A DNA stretch of 64,000 nt, taken from contig JBIJCF010000004.1 in assembly GCA_044344795.1 (NCBI GenBank), positions 68,124 to 132,123 on the forward strand, written 5' to 3'. Position 1 is the stretch's first letter. Each line of letters starts with the position of its first letter. This document shows, one piece after another, positions 31,998-39,680 of this stretch. Made by a program: the position numbers and the translations under genes. Source of the stretch: GCA-2737665 sp044344795. GTDB taxonomy: Bacteria; Bacteroidota; Bacteroidia; Palsa-965. The notes under the pieces were generated by a model. The model was not told the origin of the DNA and did not search any database. It worked only from the letters and a program-made list of their open reading frames with translations.

Positions 31998-34208
31998 ATG
32001 CTTACCAAATCTATAAAGCAGTCGTTCGAATATATGCTTCGCGCATATAAAATAGAACCGTCGGAATATTTACTGCATGATACCGATCCGGTACAACCTG
32101 CGTTCCCATGTTCTTCGGTAGATGAAGCGGTTCGTGCTTTTGCTCGAATTGGCGCACGTTACGAATTGGTAGTGGTGCGCGATGATATCCGTGTTGATGA
32201 GCTCAGTAATTACGCTGCCAAGGCGCGTTTTCCATTTGTTGTAATTACGTCCAAAAACGGGAAACACGTGCCGGTAGTCATTGGTCCGGGTGTAGATCCT
32301 CAAGAGCCGGTGCATTGTTCAATGGATGACGACATCAATGTTACATCTAAATTTGAAACATCGCCTGAATTCTTGAGCGATCTGTGCACCATTGAAAAAG
32401 ACGGCAACGAACTATATACGCCTATCATTACGATCGTACCCAATAAACCAATCTTCTCTTCATATGACGAGACCGGTCAACCTACTGATGAAGCAAAGCG
32501 TTTTCCTTTGCTGCGTAAATTCTCTCAGTTGTTGCGCCACGAACGAAAGGAAATTGGTTATGTTATCGTGTATGCGGTAATCGCCGGCTTGATTAGTTTG
32601 TCGCTACCATTGGGTGTGCAGAGTATCGTCAGCTTTGTATCGAGCGGTCGAATTGCAACATCAGTTGTCGTGTTGATTGTTTTCATCGTTTTAGGCTTGC
32701 TCATTAGCGGTGCAATGCAAATTATGCAGTTGTATCTGGCCGAACATATTCAGCAACGTTTGTTTTCGAAAACAGCTTTCGAATTTGCATTTCGAATTCC
32801 TCGTGTGAAATTGGAATCGGTACTCAAGGAATATCCGCCTGAATTAGTGAATCGTTTCTTTGATATTGTCACGTTGCAGAAAGGCACAGCCACAATCTTA
32901 TTGGAATTTTCTGCTGCGGCGTTACAAATTGTATTCGGTCTGATTTTGCTGTCACTCTATCATCCCATGTTTATCATTTTGGGATTGATACTTATCGGTG
33001 CATTATTTGTTGTATTGCGACTCACGGGTCCGCGTGGATTGGCCACGAGTTTAAATGAATCGAAATACAAGTATAAAATTGCAAACTGGCTGGAAGTATT
33101 GGCAGGTAGTATGACGACGTTCAAGTTGGCCGGTGATAATACACTGCCCTTGCAGCGTACAGATCAGTTATTGAGTAATTACTTGTATGCTCGCGGTAAA
33201 CACTTCAAGGTATTGGCCGGACAATACGTGGCGTTCGTGTTATTCAAAACTGTGGTGACAGGCGGCTTGTTGGTGGCGGGTTGTATTTTAATTGTGCAGA
33301 AGGAAATCAATCTTGGACAGTTCATCGCTTCTGAAATTGTCATCATTTTGTTGATGGGTGCCGTTGAAAAATTGATTTTGAAACTCGATACCGTGTATGA
33401 TGTATTAACGAGTATCGATAAGATTTCGCAGGTAACTAATTTGCCGATAGAACCGAGCGGAACTATTCCAATTCCAAGTTCAGACAAAGGTTTGCAGGTA
33501 AAGATCGCCGATTTGAAATACCGATTCCCTGATCGCAAGGAGTACACAATGAATGGAATTAATCTCGAGATCAAACCAGGTGAACACGTTTGTATTTCAG
33601 GATTTAATGGTTCGGGGAAAACGTCGTTGGTCAACATTATGTTGGGAATGTTAGGCAATTATGAAGGTTCAATCACTTACGACAACATTCCTCTGTCAGA
33701 TATCGAAAGAGACAGTTTGCTGATTCATATTGGAGATTATGTTTCACAGGAAGAACTGTTTGATGGAACGCTTCTGGAAAACGTTACCATTGGTCGACGT
33801 GGAATTAAAGTAGAGGAAGTTGTGCGAGCTTTGGATGCTGTTGGTTTAACGGAATATGTACAACAATTGCCGCAAGGTTTAACCACTCGAATGGTCGGTG
33901 GAGGCATGCGTGTTCCGGGTACAATTGCTCGTAAAGTAATTATTGCTCGCGCAATTGTTGGTGAACCGCGATTGTTGTTGCTGGATGATTTCCTCATGGG
34001 TGTAGAAACCAAACAGAAGCAGGAAATCATGAACTATTTGCTGAGCAAAGAACATAAGTGGACAGTGATTGTGGTTTCCAATGATCCGCTGATTATGGCA
34101 GAGATGGGACGTATTGTGTTGTTGAAGGATGGTCAAATCCATGCCGATGGTTCAATGGAAGTAATTAAAAAGTCAGTAGACTTTAACGAATTATTCTTTT
34201 CACGATGA
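31998..34208 (+). CDS. ABC exporter with degenerate ATPase motifs
   Basis: 736 residues. An N-terminal domain of about 175 residues without a clear peptidase C39 catalytic Cys/His precedes a six-helix ABC membrane domain (about 190-440) and a nucleotide-binding domain. Walker A is intact (GFNGSGKTS, about 534-542) and the Q-loop is YVSQEELFDGTLLENV. However the LSGGQ signature is replaced by VPGTI (in RVPGTIARKVIIARAI), the Walker B/catalytic glutamate reads LLLLDDFL instead of LLLLDEPT, and the switch histidine reads VVSNDP. The stop overlaps the hlyD start by 4 bases. It would form a type I exporter with the next two genes. Confidence 0.85.
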   Translation: MLTKSIKQSFEYMLRAYKIEPSEYLLHDTDPVQPAFPCSSVDEAVRAFARIGARYELVVVRDDIRVDELSNYAAKARFPFVVITSKNGKHVPVVIGPGVDPQEPVHCSMDDDINVTSKFETSPEFLSDLCTIEKDGNELYTPIITIVPNKPIFSSYDETGQPTDEAKRFPLLRKFSQLLRHERKEIGYVIVYAVIAGLISLSLPLGVQSIVSFVSSGRIATSVVVLIVFIVLGLLISGAMQIMQLYLAEHIQQRLFSKTAFEFAFRIPRVKLESVLKEYPPELVNRFFDIVTLQKGTATILLEFSAAALQIVFGLILLSLYHPMFIILGLILIGALFVVLRLTGPRGLATSLNESKYKYKIANWLEVLAGSMTTFKLAGDNTLPLQRTDQLLSNYLYARGKHFKVLAGQYVAFVLFKTVVTGGLLVAGCILIVQKEINLGQFIASEIVIILLMGAVEKLILKLDTVYDVLTSIDKISQVTNLPIEPSGTIPIPSSDKGLQVKIADLKYRFPDRKEYTMNGINLEIKPGEHVCISGFNGSGKTSLVNIMLGMLGNYEGSITYDNIPLSDIERDSLLIHIGDYVSQEELFDGTLLENVTIGRRGIKVEEVVRALDAVGLTEYVQQLPQGLTTRMVGGGMRVPGTIARKVIIARAIVGEPRLLLLDDFLMGVETKQKQEIMNYLLSKEHKWTVIVVSNDPLIMAEMGRIVLLKDGQIHADGSMEVIKKSVDFNELFFSR

Positions 34209-35578
34209 AAACGCAAAATGAATTTGAGCACGGAGAACGTGTTCTGAGCAATCCGAAATATAAATCGGCTGCGTTAGTGCGTGACACCCGTTTTCCTAAA
34301 ATGGTAGCACGTTGGTGTGCAACGATATTCGGAATAATTGTGTTGATCATGTTTCTGCCGTGGACGCAGAATATTCATTCCTATGGAAAGATGACGACGT
34401 ACAAATTACAGGATCGTCCGCAGGAACTGCAATCCATTATCGCCGGAAGAATTGAAGAATGGAATGTGCAAGAGGGACAGTATGTGGAAAAGGGTGATAC
34501 CATTGCGCGTTTATCGGAAGTAAAGGAGAAATTTCTCGATACCAATTTATTGGCACGTTTACAAGAGCAGATTGATGCTAAGAAGGAATCACAAGGTTCA
34601 TACAGCAGTAAAGTGGTAGCGCTAAATACGCAAATTCGTGCCTTGCAAGAAGGATTGCAGTTAAGCTTACAAAAGGCCAACAACAAAATCAAACAGGCTC
34701 AGTATAAAGTAACCGCGGATAGTATTGATGTGATTGCTGCTATGACAGATTATGATATCGCTGTAGTACAATTGAAGCGTGCCGATTCCATGTTTGTTAA
34801 GGGACTTATTTCGTTGACTGATTTGGAACGTCGTCGTTTGAAAGTCCAGGAAGCCAATGCTAAGCGAATTTCAACCGAGAATAAATTGCTGGCTTCTCGT
34901 AATGAAATGATCAATGCAAATATTGAAGTAAGTTCCATTGAAGCCGACTATATCGATAAGATTTCGAAGTCCGAATCGGATATGAATTCAGCACTTTCGT
35001 ATTTGTATGAAACAGATGGAGAGGTGGCTAAGATGAACAATGAATACATGAACATGCGTATTCGACAAGGATTTTATTACGTCACAGCGCCGCAAGATGG
35101 TTATGTGGTGCAAGCGAAGAAGCAGGGGGTAGGCGAGAACGTAAAAGAAGGCGAAGTCATCGCAACCATTATGCCTGCAAAACCAAATCTCGCGGTGGAG
35201 TTGTATGTTGATCCTATGGACATTGTTTTGTTGGATAAGGGTCGTAAGGTTCGATTGCAATTCGACGGATGGCCGGCATTGGTGTTTTCGGGATGGCCGA
35301 ACTATAGTTTCGGTACATTTGGCGGTGTTGTTGCTGTCATTGATTACATTGATACAAAAGGTAAGTACAGAATTCTGGTTATTCCCGATCCTGAAGAAGA
35401 ACCATGGCCGAAACAATTACGTGTTGGCTCGGGCGTATACGGATGGGCAATGTTAAAAAATGTTCCGATTTGGTACGAATTGTGGCGTCAGATGAACGGC
35501 TTCCCGCCTGATTATATGGGCGATTTGCGCGAAGAAGCAAAAGAAGATTATAATAAAGCGAAAGATGCTACGAAGTAG
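34205..35578 (+). CDS. HlyD-type periplasmic adaptor (membrane fusion protein)
   Basis: 457 residues. One transmembrane segment (about residues 36-55, MVARWCATIFGIIVLIMFLPW) is followed by a split biotinyl-lipoyl domain (IAGRIEEWNVQEGQYVEKGDTIARLSEVKE and YVTAPQDGYVVQAKKQGVGENVKEGEVIATIMPA), with a long coiled-coil hairpin of about 150 residues between. The protein links the inner-membrane ABC subunit to TolC. Start ATGA overlaps the ABC stop; the end overlaps the TolC gene by 14 bases, so all three are translationally coupled. Confidence 0.92.
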   Translation: MKTQNEFEHGERVLSNPKYKSAALVRDTRFPKMVARWCATIFGIIVLIMFLPWTQNIHSYGKMTTYKLQDRPQELQSIIAGRIEEWNVQEGQYVEKGDTIARLSEVKEKFLDTNLLARLQEQIDAKKESQGSYSSKVVALNTQIRALQEGLQLSLQKANNKIKQAQYKVTADSIDVIAAMTDYDIAVVQLKRADSMFVKGLISLTDLERRRLKVQEANAKRISTENKLLASRNEMINANIEVSSIEADYIDKISKSESDMNSALSYLYETDGEVAKMNNEYMNMRIRQGFYYVTAPQDGYVVQAKKQGVGENVKEGEVIATIMPAKPNLAVELYVDPMDIVLLDKGRKVRLQFDGWPALVFSGWPNYSFGTFGGVVAVIDYIDTKGKYRILVIPDPEEEPWPKQLRVGSGVYGWAMLKNVPIWYELWRQMNGFPPDYMGDLREEAKEDYNKAKDATK

Positions 35579-36998
35579 TTTAATTATAATAATTGTACTG
35601 TGTGCGGCAGGATTGTTTGCTCAAACAACGCTGCGCAAATCTTCGGATACCATCGTACCTATGGCGCCAACAGACTATTTCAACATGGTCGTGCAGCGTC
35701 ATCCTGTGGTGCGACAGGCTCAGTTGTTGAGTGTTGCGGCTAAAGCGGAGATTCGTTTGGCGAAAGGTATGTTGGATCCGAAAGCTACCGTGAATTATAA
35801 CGGTAAAACATTTTCGGGAACTGACTATTATCAACTATGGGACAACACACTTACGGTTCCAACTTGGGTAGGTGTGGATGTTAAAGCCGGCGTAGAACGT
35901 AACACGGGACAATATGTCAATCCGGAAGTAGCAACACCTAATGGCGGACTGTGGTACTTGGGTGTTTCCGTGCCCTTAGGTCAAGGCTTGTTTATTGATG
36001 AACGTCGTAATGCGATTAAGCAAGCGCAGTTGATGCCAACTTTGGCGGAAGCGGAACGGGTGAGCATCATCAACAAAGTGGTTTTGCAAGCGGCTAAGGA
36101 TTATTGGGATTGGTATTTCCAGTACAGCCGGTACATGCAACTCGAAGAAGGTTATCGATTGGCAGAAGAACGATTTCAAGCCGTGAAAGCTCGTGCGTTG
36201 TTGGGCGATTTGCCTGCGATTGATACAGTGGAAGCTCTGATCGCTGTGCAAGACCGAGATAATCAACGTCGACAAGCGTATGCTGATTATCAGTCGGCGA
36301 TGTGGATGGCCGGCGTGCACTTGTGGCGTGACGATACAACACCATACGAATTAACAGAATCGATCGTGCCACAATTGCCTGTTACTCTCATTGCTCCAAT
36401 TACGTTAGCACAAGTGCGTCAGCTGTCCGATTCTGCACAGTTGTATCATCCGGATTTGGTTAGGATTGATGTGAAGCAAGAACAGTTGCAAATTGAAGAA
36501 CGGTACCAACGCGATAAGTTGAAGCCGAAGTTGTATGCGAATTACAATATTCTCACACGCACAGTAGCAGATTTTTCAGAAGCGGGCGATTATGATTATT
36601 TCAGTAATAATTATAAAATGGGTGTATCGTTCAGCTATCCGTTATTGTTGCGTGAAACACGAGGCAAGATCCGTTTGGTGGAAGTGAAGCAACAGCAACT
36701 TGTACTTGAGCGACAAAATCAAGAACGTTTTATTCGCGCGTCGATTGAAGGTAATTACCAAAATTGGATTGCTTTGGAAGAGCAGATAAGAATTCAGGAG
36801 CAGCAAGTGAAGAACGCACGACTCCTGCGTGATGCCGAACAGACGCGCTTTTTTGCCGGGGAAAGTTCCTTCTTTTTAGTGAACACCCGTGAAGTAGCGT
36901 TGATCAATGCGGAGATTAAGCTTAAGGAATTATACGCCAAGTACGCCAAGGTAAAAGCCGAGTTGTATTGGAGCGCAGGACAGATGCCGGTGCAATAA
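35565..36998 (+). CDS. TolC-family outer-membrane efflux protein
   Basis: 477 residues with signal peptide MLRSSLIIIIVLCAAGLFAQ. Two repeats of alpha-helical barrel plus beta-strands are visible (repeated segments AERVSIINKVVLQAAKDYWDWYFQ and ALEEQIRIQEQQVKNARLLRDAEQ), typical of TolC proteins. It completes a tripartite exporter with the upstream ABC and HlyD proteins. No substrate gene (RTX, GG-leader peptide) is evident in the flanks. Confidence 0.9.
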   Translation: MLRSSLIIIIVLCAAGLFAQTTLRKSSDTIVPMAPTDYFNMVVQRHPVVRQAQLLSVAAKAEIRLAKGMLDPKATVNYNGKTFSGTDYYQLWDNTLTVPTWVGVDVKAGVERNTGQYVNPEVATPNGGLWYLGVSVPLGQGLFIDERRNAIKQAQLMPTLAEAERVSIINKVVLQAAKDYWDWYFQYSRYMQLEEGYRLAEERFQAVKARALLGDLPAIDTVEALIAVQDRDNQRRQAYADYQSAMWMAGVHLWRDDTTPYELTESIVPQLPVTLIAPITLAQVRQLSDSAQLYHPDLVRIDVKQEQLQIEERYQRDKLKPKLYANYNILTRTVADFSEAGDYDYFSNNYKMGVSFSYPLLLRETRGKIRLVEVKQQQLVLERQNQERFIRASIEGNYQNWIALEEQIRIQEQQVKNARLLRDAEQTRFFAGESSFFLVNTREVALINAEIKLKELYAKYAKVKAELYWSAGQMPVQ

Positions 36999-37031
36999 GT
37001 TGCCAATAAAGTTGTAACTTCCCGTTACAGT

Positions 37032-37376
37032 ATGCAAGGCAAACCCGACAGCGATTTCTTTTACATGGTGTACGAAGTAGTGCGACTCATTCCGTATGGT
37101 CGTGTAACCTCGTATGGAGCCATTGCCAATTATCTTGGCGCCAAGGGTTCATCGCGCATGGTCGGTTGGGCCATGAATCATTCGCACCACCATCATTCTC
37201 CTGTTCCTGCACACCGTGTGGTAAATAGGAGTGGTTTGTTAACCGGCAAAGCACATTTTGCAACACCGTCGCTCATGCAGCAATTGCTGGAAGCAGAAGG
37301 AATCACCGTTATCGAAGACAAAGTGCAGAATTTTAAAAATGTTTTTTGGGATCCGAACGAAGAATTGAAATTGTGA
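37032..37376 (+). CDS. Alkyltransferase-like (ATL) protein, MGMT family
   Basis: 114 residues, an isolated MGMT C-terminal domain with the DNA-binding wing (SRMVGWAMNHS). The active-site motif PCHR of O6-alkylguanine methyltransferases is PAHRVV here (Ala60 in place of the acceptor Cys), so it cannot accept alkyl groups. ATL proteins bind O6-alkylguanine and hand the lesion to nucleotide excision repair. E. coli and yeast ATLs have Trp at this place; Ala is a different substitution. A histidine-rich stretch (NHSHHHH) precedes the motif. Transcribed 33 bases after the TolC gene. Confidence 0.88.
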   Translation: MQGKPDSDFFYMVYEVVRLIPYGRVTSYGAIANYLGAKGSSRMVGWAMNHSHHHHSPVPAHRVVNRSGLLTGKAHFATPSLMQQLLEAEGITVIEDKVQNFKNVFWDPNEELKL

Positions 37377-37457
37377 TGAGTTTTGATTTGTATAGAAAAA
37401 GTGCGTTCAGCGAAACCGATTCTGAACTTTATTGAAGCAATGAGAACGTCTCGGTAA

Positions 37458-37510
37458 TTGAGTTTGTTGAAGTGCCGATGCATGGTGGTTGAGCCTGTCG
37501 AAACCACCAT
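37458..37510. repeat. REP-like palindrome with a degenerate neighbour
   Basis: 37482-37510 is a 9-bp perfect stem ATGGTGGTT / AACCACCAT around GAGCCTGTCGA. A diverged copy, TTGAGTTTGTTGAA, starts 31 bases earlier (37458). The core TTGAGCCTGTCGAA resembles short palindromes scattered in many environmental bacterial genomes and mobilised by RAYT-type transposases. None is in the window. Confidence 0.6.
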
Positions 37511-37524
37511 TTCCCACTTTCTCA

Positions 37525-38016
37525 CTAATTCCTATACACATCCATTCGAAACCACGCCGCAAATTGTTGGGGTTCTCCGAAATAGCAATGGTATTCTTCA
37601 TTCGCGTATTTGCGCTGCTTCGTTTTTCCTAATCCTTCCGGACATTGCAATAATTCGTACCGCTGCGCACCCTGAAACTTCTTCAACACCACCCAGCGGT
37701 TGTTCTGACGTTCCAGAAACGTATAACTGATCGGATAAATTACTTTTTTATTGTTCATCACTTTCGACACATTCACGCAAATACCAATCGTTTTTCCGCC
37801 AACAGTAGCAATTTGAAGCGTATCCGATTTACCATCGGTTGCAATAACCAAATTTTTTGTGCCTTTAAAAACAACAGAATCTTTACCGACGATTATTTTA
37901 TCCATCGTCAGATGAATGGTGTACGGGCTTTTGGTTCCTACTGTTGCCTGTGCCATTGCGTAAATCGCATTCATCAGGAACATCATCGTCAGTAAATAAT
38001 TTCTCACAATACTCAT
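37525..38016 (-). CDS. Secreted protein of unknown function
   Basis: 163 residues from the ATG at 38016 (MSIVRNYLLTMMFLMNAIYAMAQ, signal peptide). The mature protein is a short beta-rich domain (PYTIHLTMDKIIVGKDSVVFKG, GKSDTLQIATVGGKTIGICVNVSK) with a basic middle (FLERQNNRWVVLKKFQGAQRYELLQC). No family recognised. It ends near the REP-like repeat and diverges from mrp. Confidence 0.55.
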   Translation of the reverse strand: MSIVRNYLLTMMFLMNAIYAMAQATVGTKSPYTIHLTMDKIIVGKDSVVFKGTKNLVIATDGKSDTLQIATVGGKTIGICVNVSKVMNNKKVIYPISYTFLERQNNRWVVLKKFQGAQRYELLQCPEGLGKTKQRKYANEEYHCYFGEPQQFAAWFRMDVYRN

Positions 38017-38070
38017 AACGCAAATATCGTGCAGCAATGCGGATTATTCAGGAACATATTTCCGAATCGG

Positions 38071-38099
38071 TTGTTTTCCCCAATACCTGCGTAACTTTG
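38071..38099 (+). promoter_or_regulatory. Two-box promoter of mrp
   Basis: -33 TTG at 38071-38073 and -7 TAACTTTG at 38092-38099, 18 bases apart; ATG at 38119. Confidence 0.65.
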
Positions 38100-38118
38100 C
38101 AGCATAATATTCAACAAC

Positions 38119-39204
38119 ATGGCTATTACCAAGGAACAAGTTATAGATGCACTGCGCAACGTGGATGATCCGGATTTGAAAAAAGATCTGGTGACGCTGA
38201 ATATGGTGAAGGATGTAGAAGTGGAGGGTAAAAAAGTTTCGTTTACCGTTGTACTCACCACTCCTGCGTGTCCCATGAAAGACATGATTCATCGGGCTTG
38301 CGTGAATGCGATAAAATATTTTGTGGATCAGGAAGCGGAAGTGAACGTGCACATGACGGCGAATACGACCACTCAACGCACCAACAGTATTTTACCCGGA
38401 GTGAAAAATGTCATCGCCGTTTCTTCCGGAAAGGGTGGTGTCGGAAAATCAACCATTGCGGCGAATCTGGCGTGTGCACTGGCAATGACCGGAGCGAAAG
38501 TTGGTTTGGTAGATGCAGATATTTACGGACCTTCCGTGCCAATCATGTTCGATGTGATGAATGAAAAGCCGATGTTGCGCGACGTGAACGGTAAAACCAT
38601 GATGGTGCCGGTAGAAAGTTACGGTGTGAAAGTATTGTCCATCGGCTTTTTCTCTGATATCAATCAAGCGGTGGCATGGCGAGGACCAATGGCAACGCGC
38701 GCGTTGAATCAAATGTTGGGCGAAGCCGATTGGGGCGAACTGGATTATTTAATCATCGATTTACCTCCGGGAACGGGTGATATTCACTTGTCTTTGGTGT
38801 CCGCTGTACCTTTAACAGGCGCTGTGGTGGTGAGTACGCCGCAGCAAGTGGCTTTGGCCGATGCGCGTAAAGGTGTAGCAATGTTCCGTATGCCACAAGT
38901 GAATGTTCCGGTGCTGGGAATTGTAGAAAATATGGCTTGGTTTACACCGGCGGAATTGCCCGAAAATAAATACTTCATCTTCGGTCGCGAAGGTGCAACA
39001 GCGTTGGGAGAACAATTAGATATTCCGGTGCTGGGACAGATTCCTTTGGTACAAAGTATTTGCGAAGCCGGTGATGCAGGACGACCTGCCGTATTGCAAA
39101 AAGATACGCCACAGGCGCAGGCATTTCTGCAAATGGCGGGCAATATCGTACGTCAGGTGGCAATCGTTAATTCCAAGCCGAAAGTAACGGTAGAATCAGT
39201 CTAA
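38119..39204 (+). CDS. mrp: Mrp/ApbC family P-loop ATPase
   Basis: 361 residues: N-terminal DUF59/MIP18-like domain (1-80, KEQVIDALRNVDDPDLKKDL, CPMKD) and a MinD-like ATPase with deviant Walker A SGKGGVGKST (103-112) and the motif DADIYGPSVP. Mrp proteins carry and transfer Fe-S clusters. In the usual protein a C-terminal CxxC (CPHC) binds a bridging cluster; the corresponding stretch here (WFTPAELPENKYFIFGREG) has no cysteine pair. A NifU-like gene follows by 33 bases. The role in Fe-S maturation is inferred; the missing CxxC leaves the cluster site uncertain. Confidence 0.9.
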   Translation: MAITKEQVIDALRNVDDPDLKKDLVTLNMVKDVEVEGKKVSFTVVLTTPACPMKDMIHRACVNAIKYFVDQEAEVNVHMTANTTTQRTNSILPGVKNVIAVSSGKGGVGKSTIAANLACALAMTGAKVGLVDADIYGPSVPIMFDVMNEKPMLRDVNGKTMMVPVESYGVKVLSIGFFSDINQAVAWRGPMATRALNQMLGEADWGELDYLIIDLPPGTGDIHLSLVSAVPLTGAVVVSTPQQVALADARKGVAMFRMPQVNVPVLGIVENMAWFTPAELPENKYFIFGREGATALGEQLDIPVLGQIPLVQSICEAGDAGRPAVLQKDTPQAQAFLQMAGNIVRQVAIVNSKPKVTVESV

Positions 39205-39208
39205 ATAG

Positions 39209-39216
39209 TATCTTTG
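39209..39216 (+). promoter_or_regulatory. -7 box between mrp and the NifU-like gene
   Basis: TATCTTTG matches TAnnTTTG, 21 bases before the ATG at 39238; the gene may have its own start as well as read-through from mrp. Confidence 0.45.
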
Positions 39217-39237
39217 CTCACGAAAAATCAGGAAGTC

Positions 39238-39501
39238 ATGCAGGCATCAATGATTGAGAGAATAGAGTCGGCGTTGGATCAACTGCGTCCTTTTTTGGAA
39301 GCAGACGGTGGCAATGTGCGTTTGGTAGAAGTGACGGATGATCTGATCGTGCGATTGGAATTGATGGGTGCGTGCAAATCTTGTTCGATGCGCATGATGA
39401 CGTTTAAAGCGGGATTGGAAGAAGCGGTGCGCCGTGCCGTTCCTGAAGTGAAAGCGGTGGAAGCCATTAACATGAACCAGGAAGTGGTAAGTCCGGCCTG
39501 A
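39238..39501 (+). CDS. NifU-like Fe-S scaffold domain protein
   Basis: 87 residues from ATG 39238 (MQASMIERIESALDQLRPFLEADGGNVRLVE...). This is the NifU C-terminal domain with the CxxC pair Cys46-Lys-Ser-Cys49 (GACKSCSM); the common motif is GACxxCP. Such domains assemble or carry Fe-S clusters as dimers. Placement between Mrp and the Fe-S enzyme KorAB fits cluster delivery. The longer frame from a TTG at 39214 overlaps the promoter box and is not preferred. Confidence 0.87.
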   Translation: MQASMIERIESALDQLRPFLEADGGNVRLVEVTDDLIVRLELMGACKSCSMRMMTFKAGLEEAVRRAVPEVKAVEAINMNQEVVSPA

Positions 39502-39516
39502 TTGTAAAAATCATAC

Positions 39517-39524
39517 TAACTTTG
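39517..39524 (+). promoter_or_regulatory. -7 box before the cysteine-rich mini-ORF
   Basis: TAACTTTG matches TAnnTTTG with 4 bases to the ATG at 39529, so the transcript should start at or next to that ATG. Confidence 0.5.
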
Positions 39525-39528
39525 AACC

Positions 39529-39600
39529 ATGAAATCAATCCTTACTCCAATGATGTGTAACTGTTGCGGCATGAAGTGTTGCAATGCATCAAGGGATTGA
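39529..39600 (+). CDS. Leaderless cysteine-rich mini-ORF ahead of korAB
   Basis: 23 codons, MKSILTPMMCNCCGMKCCNASRD, with five Cys among residues 10-18. It begins 4 bases after a -7 box and ends 30 bases before an intrinsic terminator stem, which itself stands 17 bases ahead of the korA ATG. The order promoter, short peptide rich in one residue, terminator, structural gene is that of an attenuator. It could also be a chance ORF in the mRNA leader or a small metal-binding peptide. The sequence cannot decide. Confidence 0.35.
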   Translation: MKSILTPMMCNCCGMKCCNASRD

Positions 39601-39630
39601 CCTAATTGAAATGAATATTATAGTATCAAT

Positions 39631-39664
39631 AAAGGTTTTTCCCGCATAGGAAAAACCTTTTTTT
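39631..39664 (+). terminator. Intrinsic terminator upstream of korA (possible attenuator)
   Basis: Perfect 12-bp stem AAAGGTTTTTCC / GGAAAAACCTTT, loop CGCATA, then seven T. It lies only 17 bases before the korA ATG at 39681, and no -7 box is visible between them, so expression of korAB would require read-through. Confidence 0.85.
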
Positions 39665-39680
39665 GTTTGTTTAAGAAATT

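Noticed and set aside
33179..33658. 159-residue minus-strand ORF inside the ABC exporter gene
   Set aside because: Lies antisense to the conserved NBD and shows no domain; it is a shadow of the real gene.
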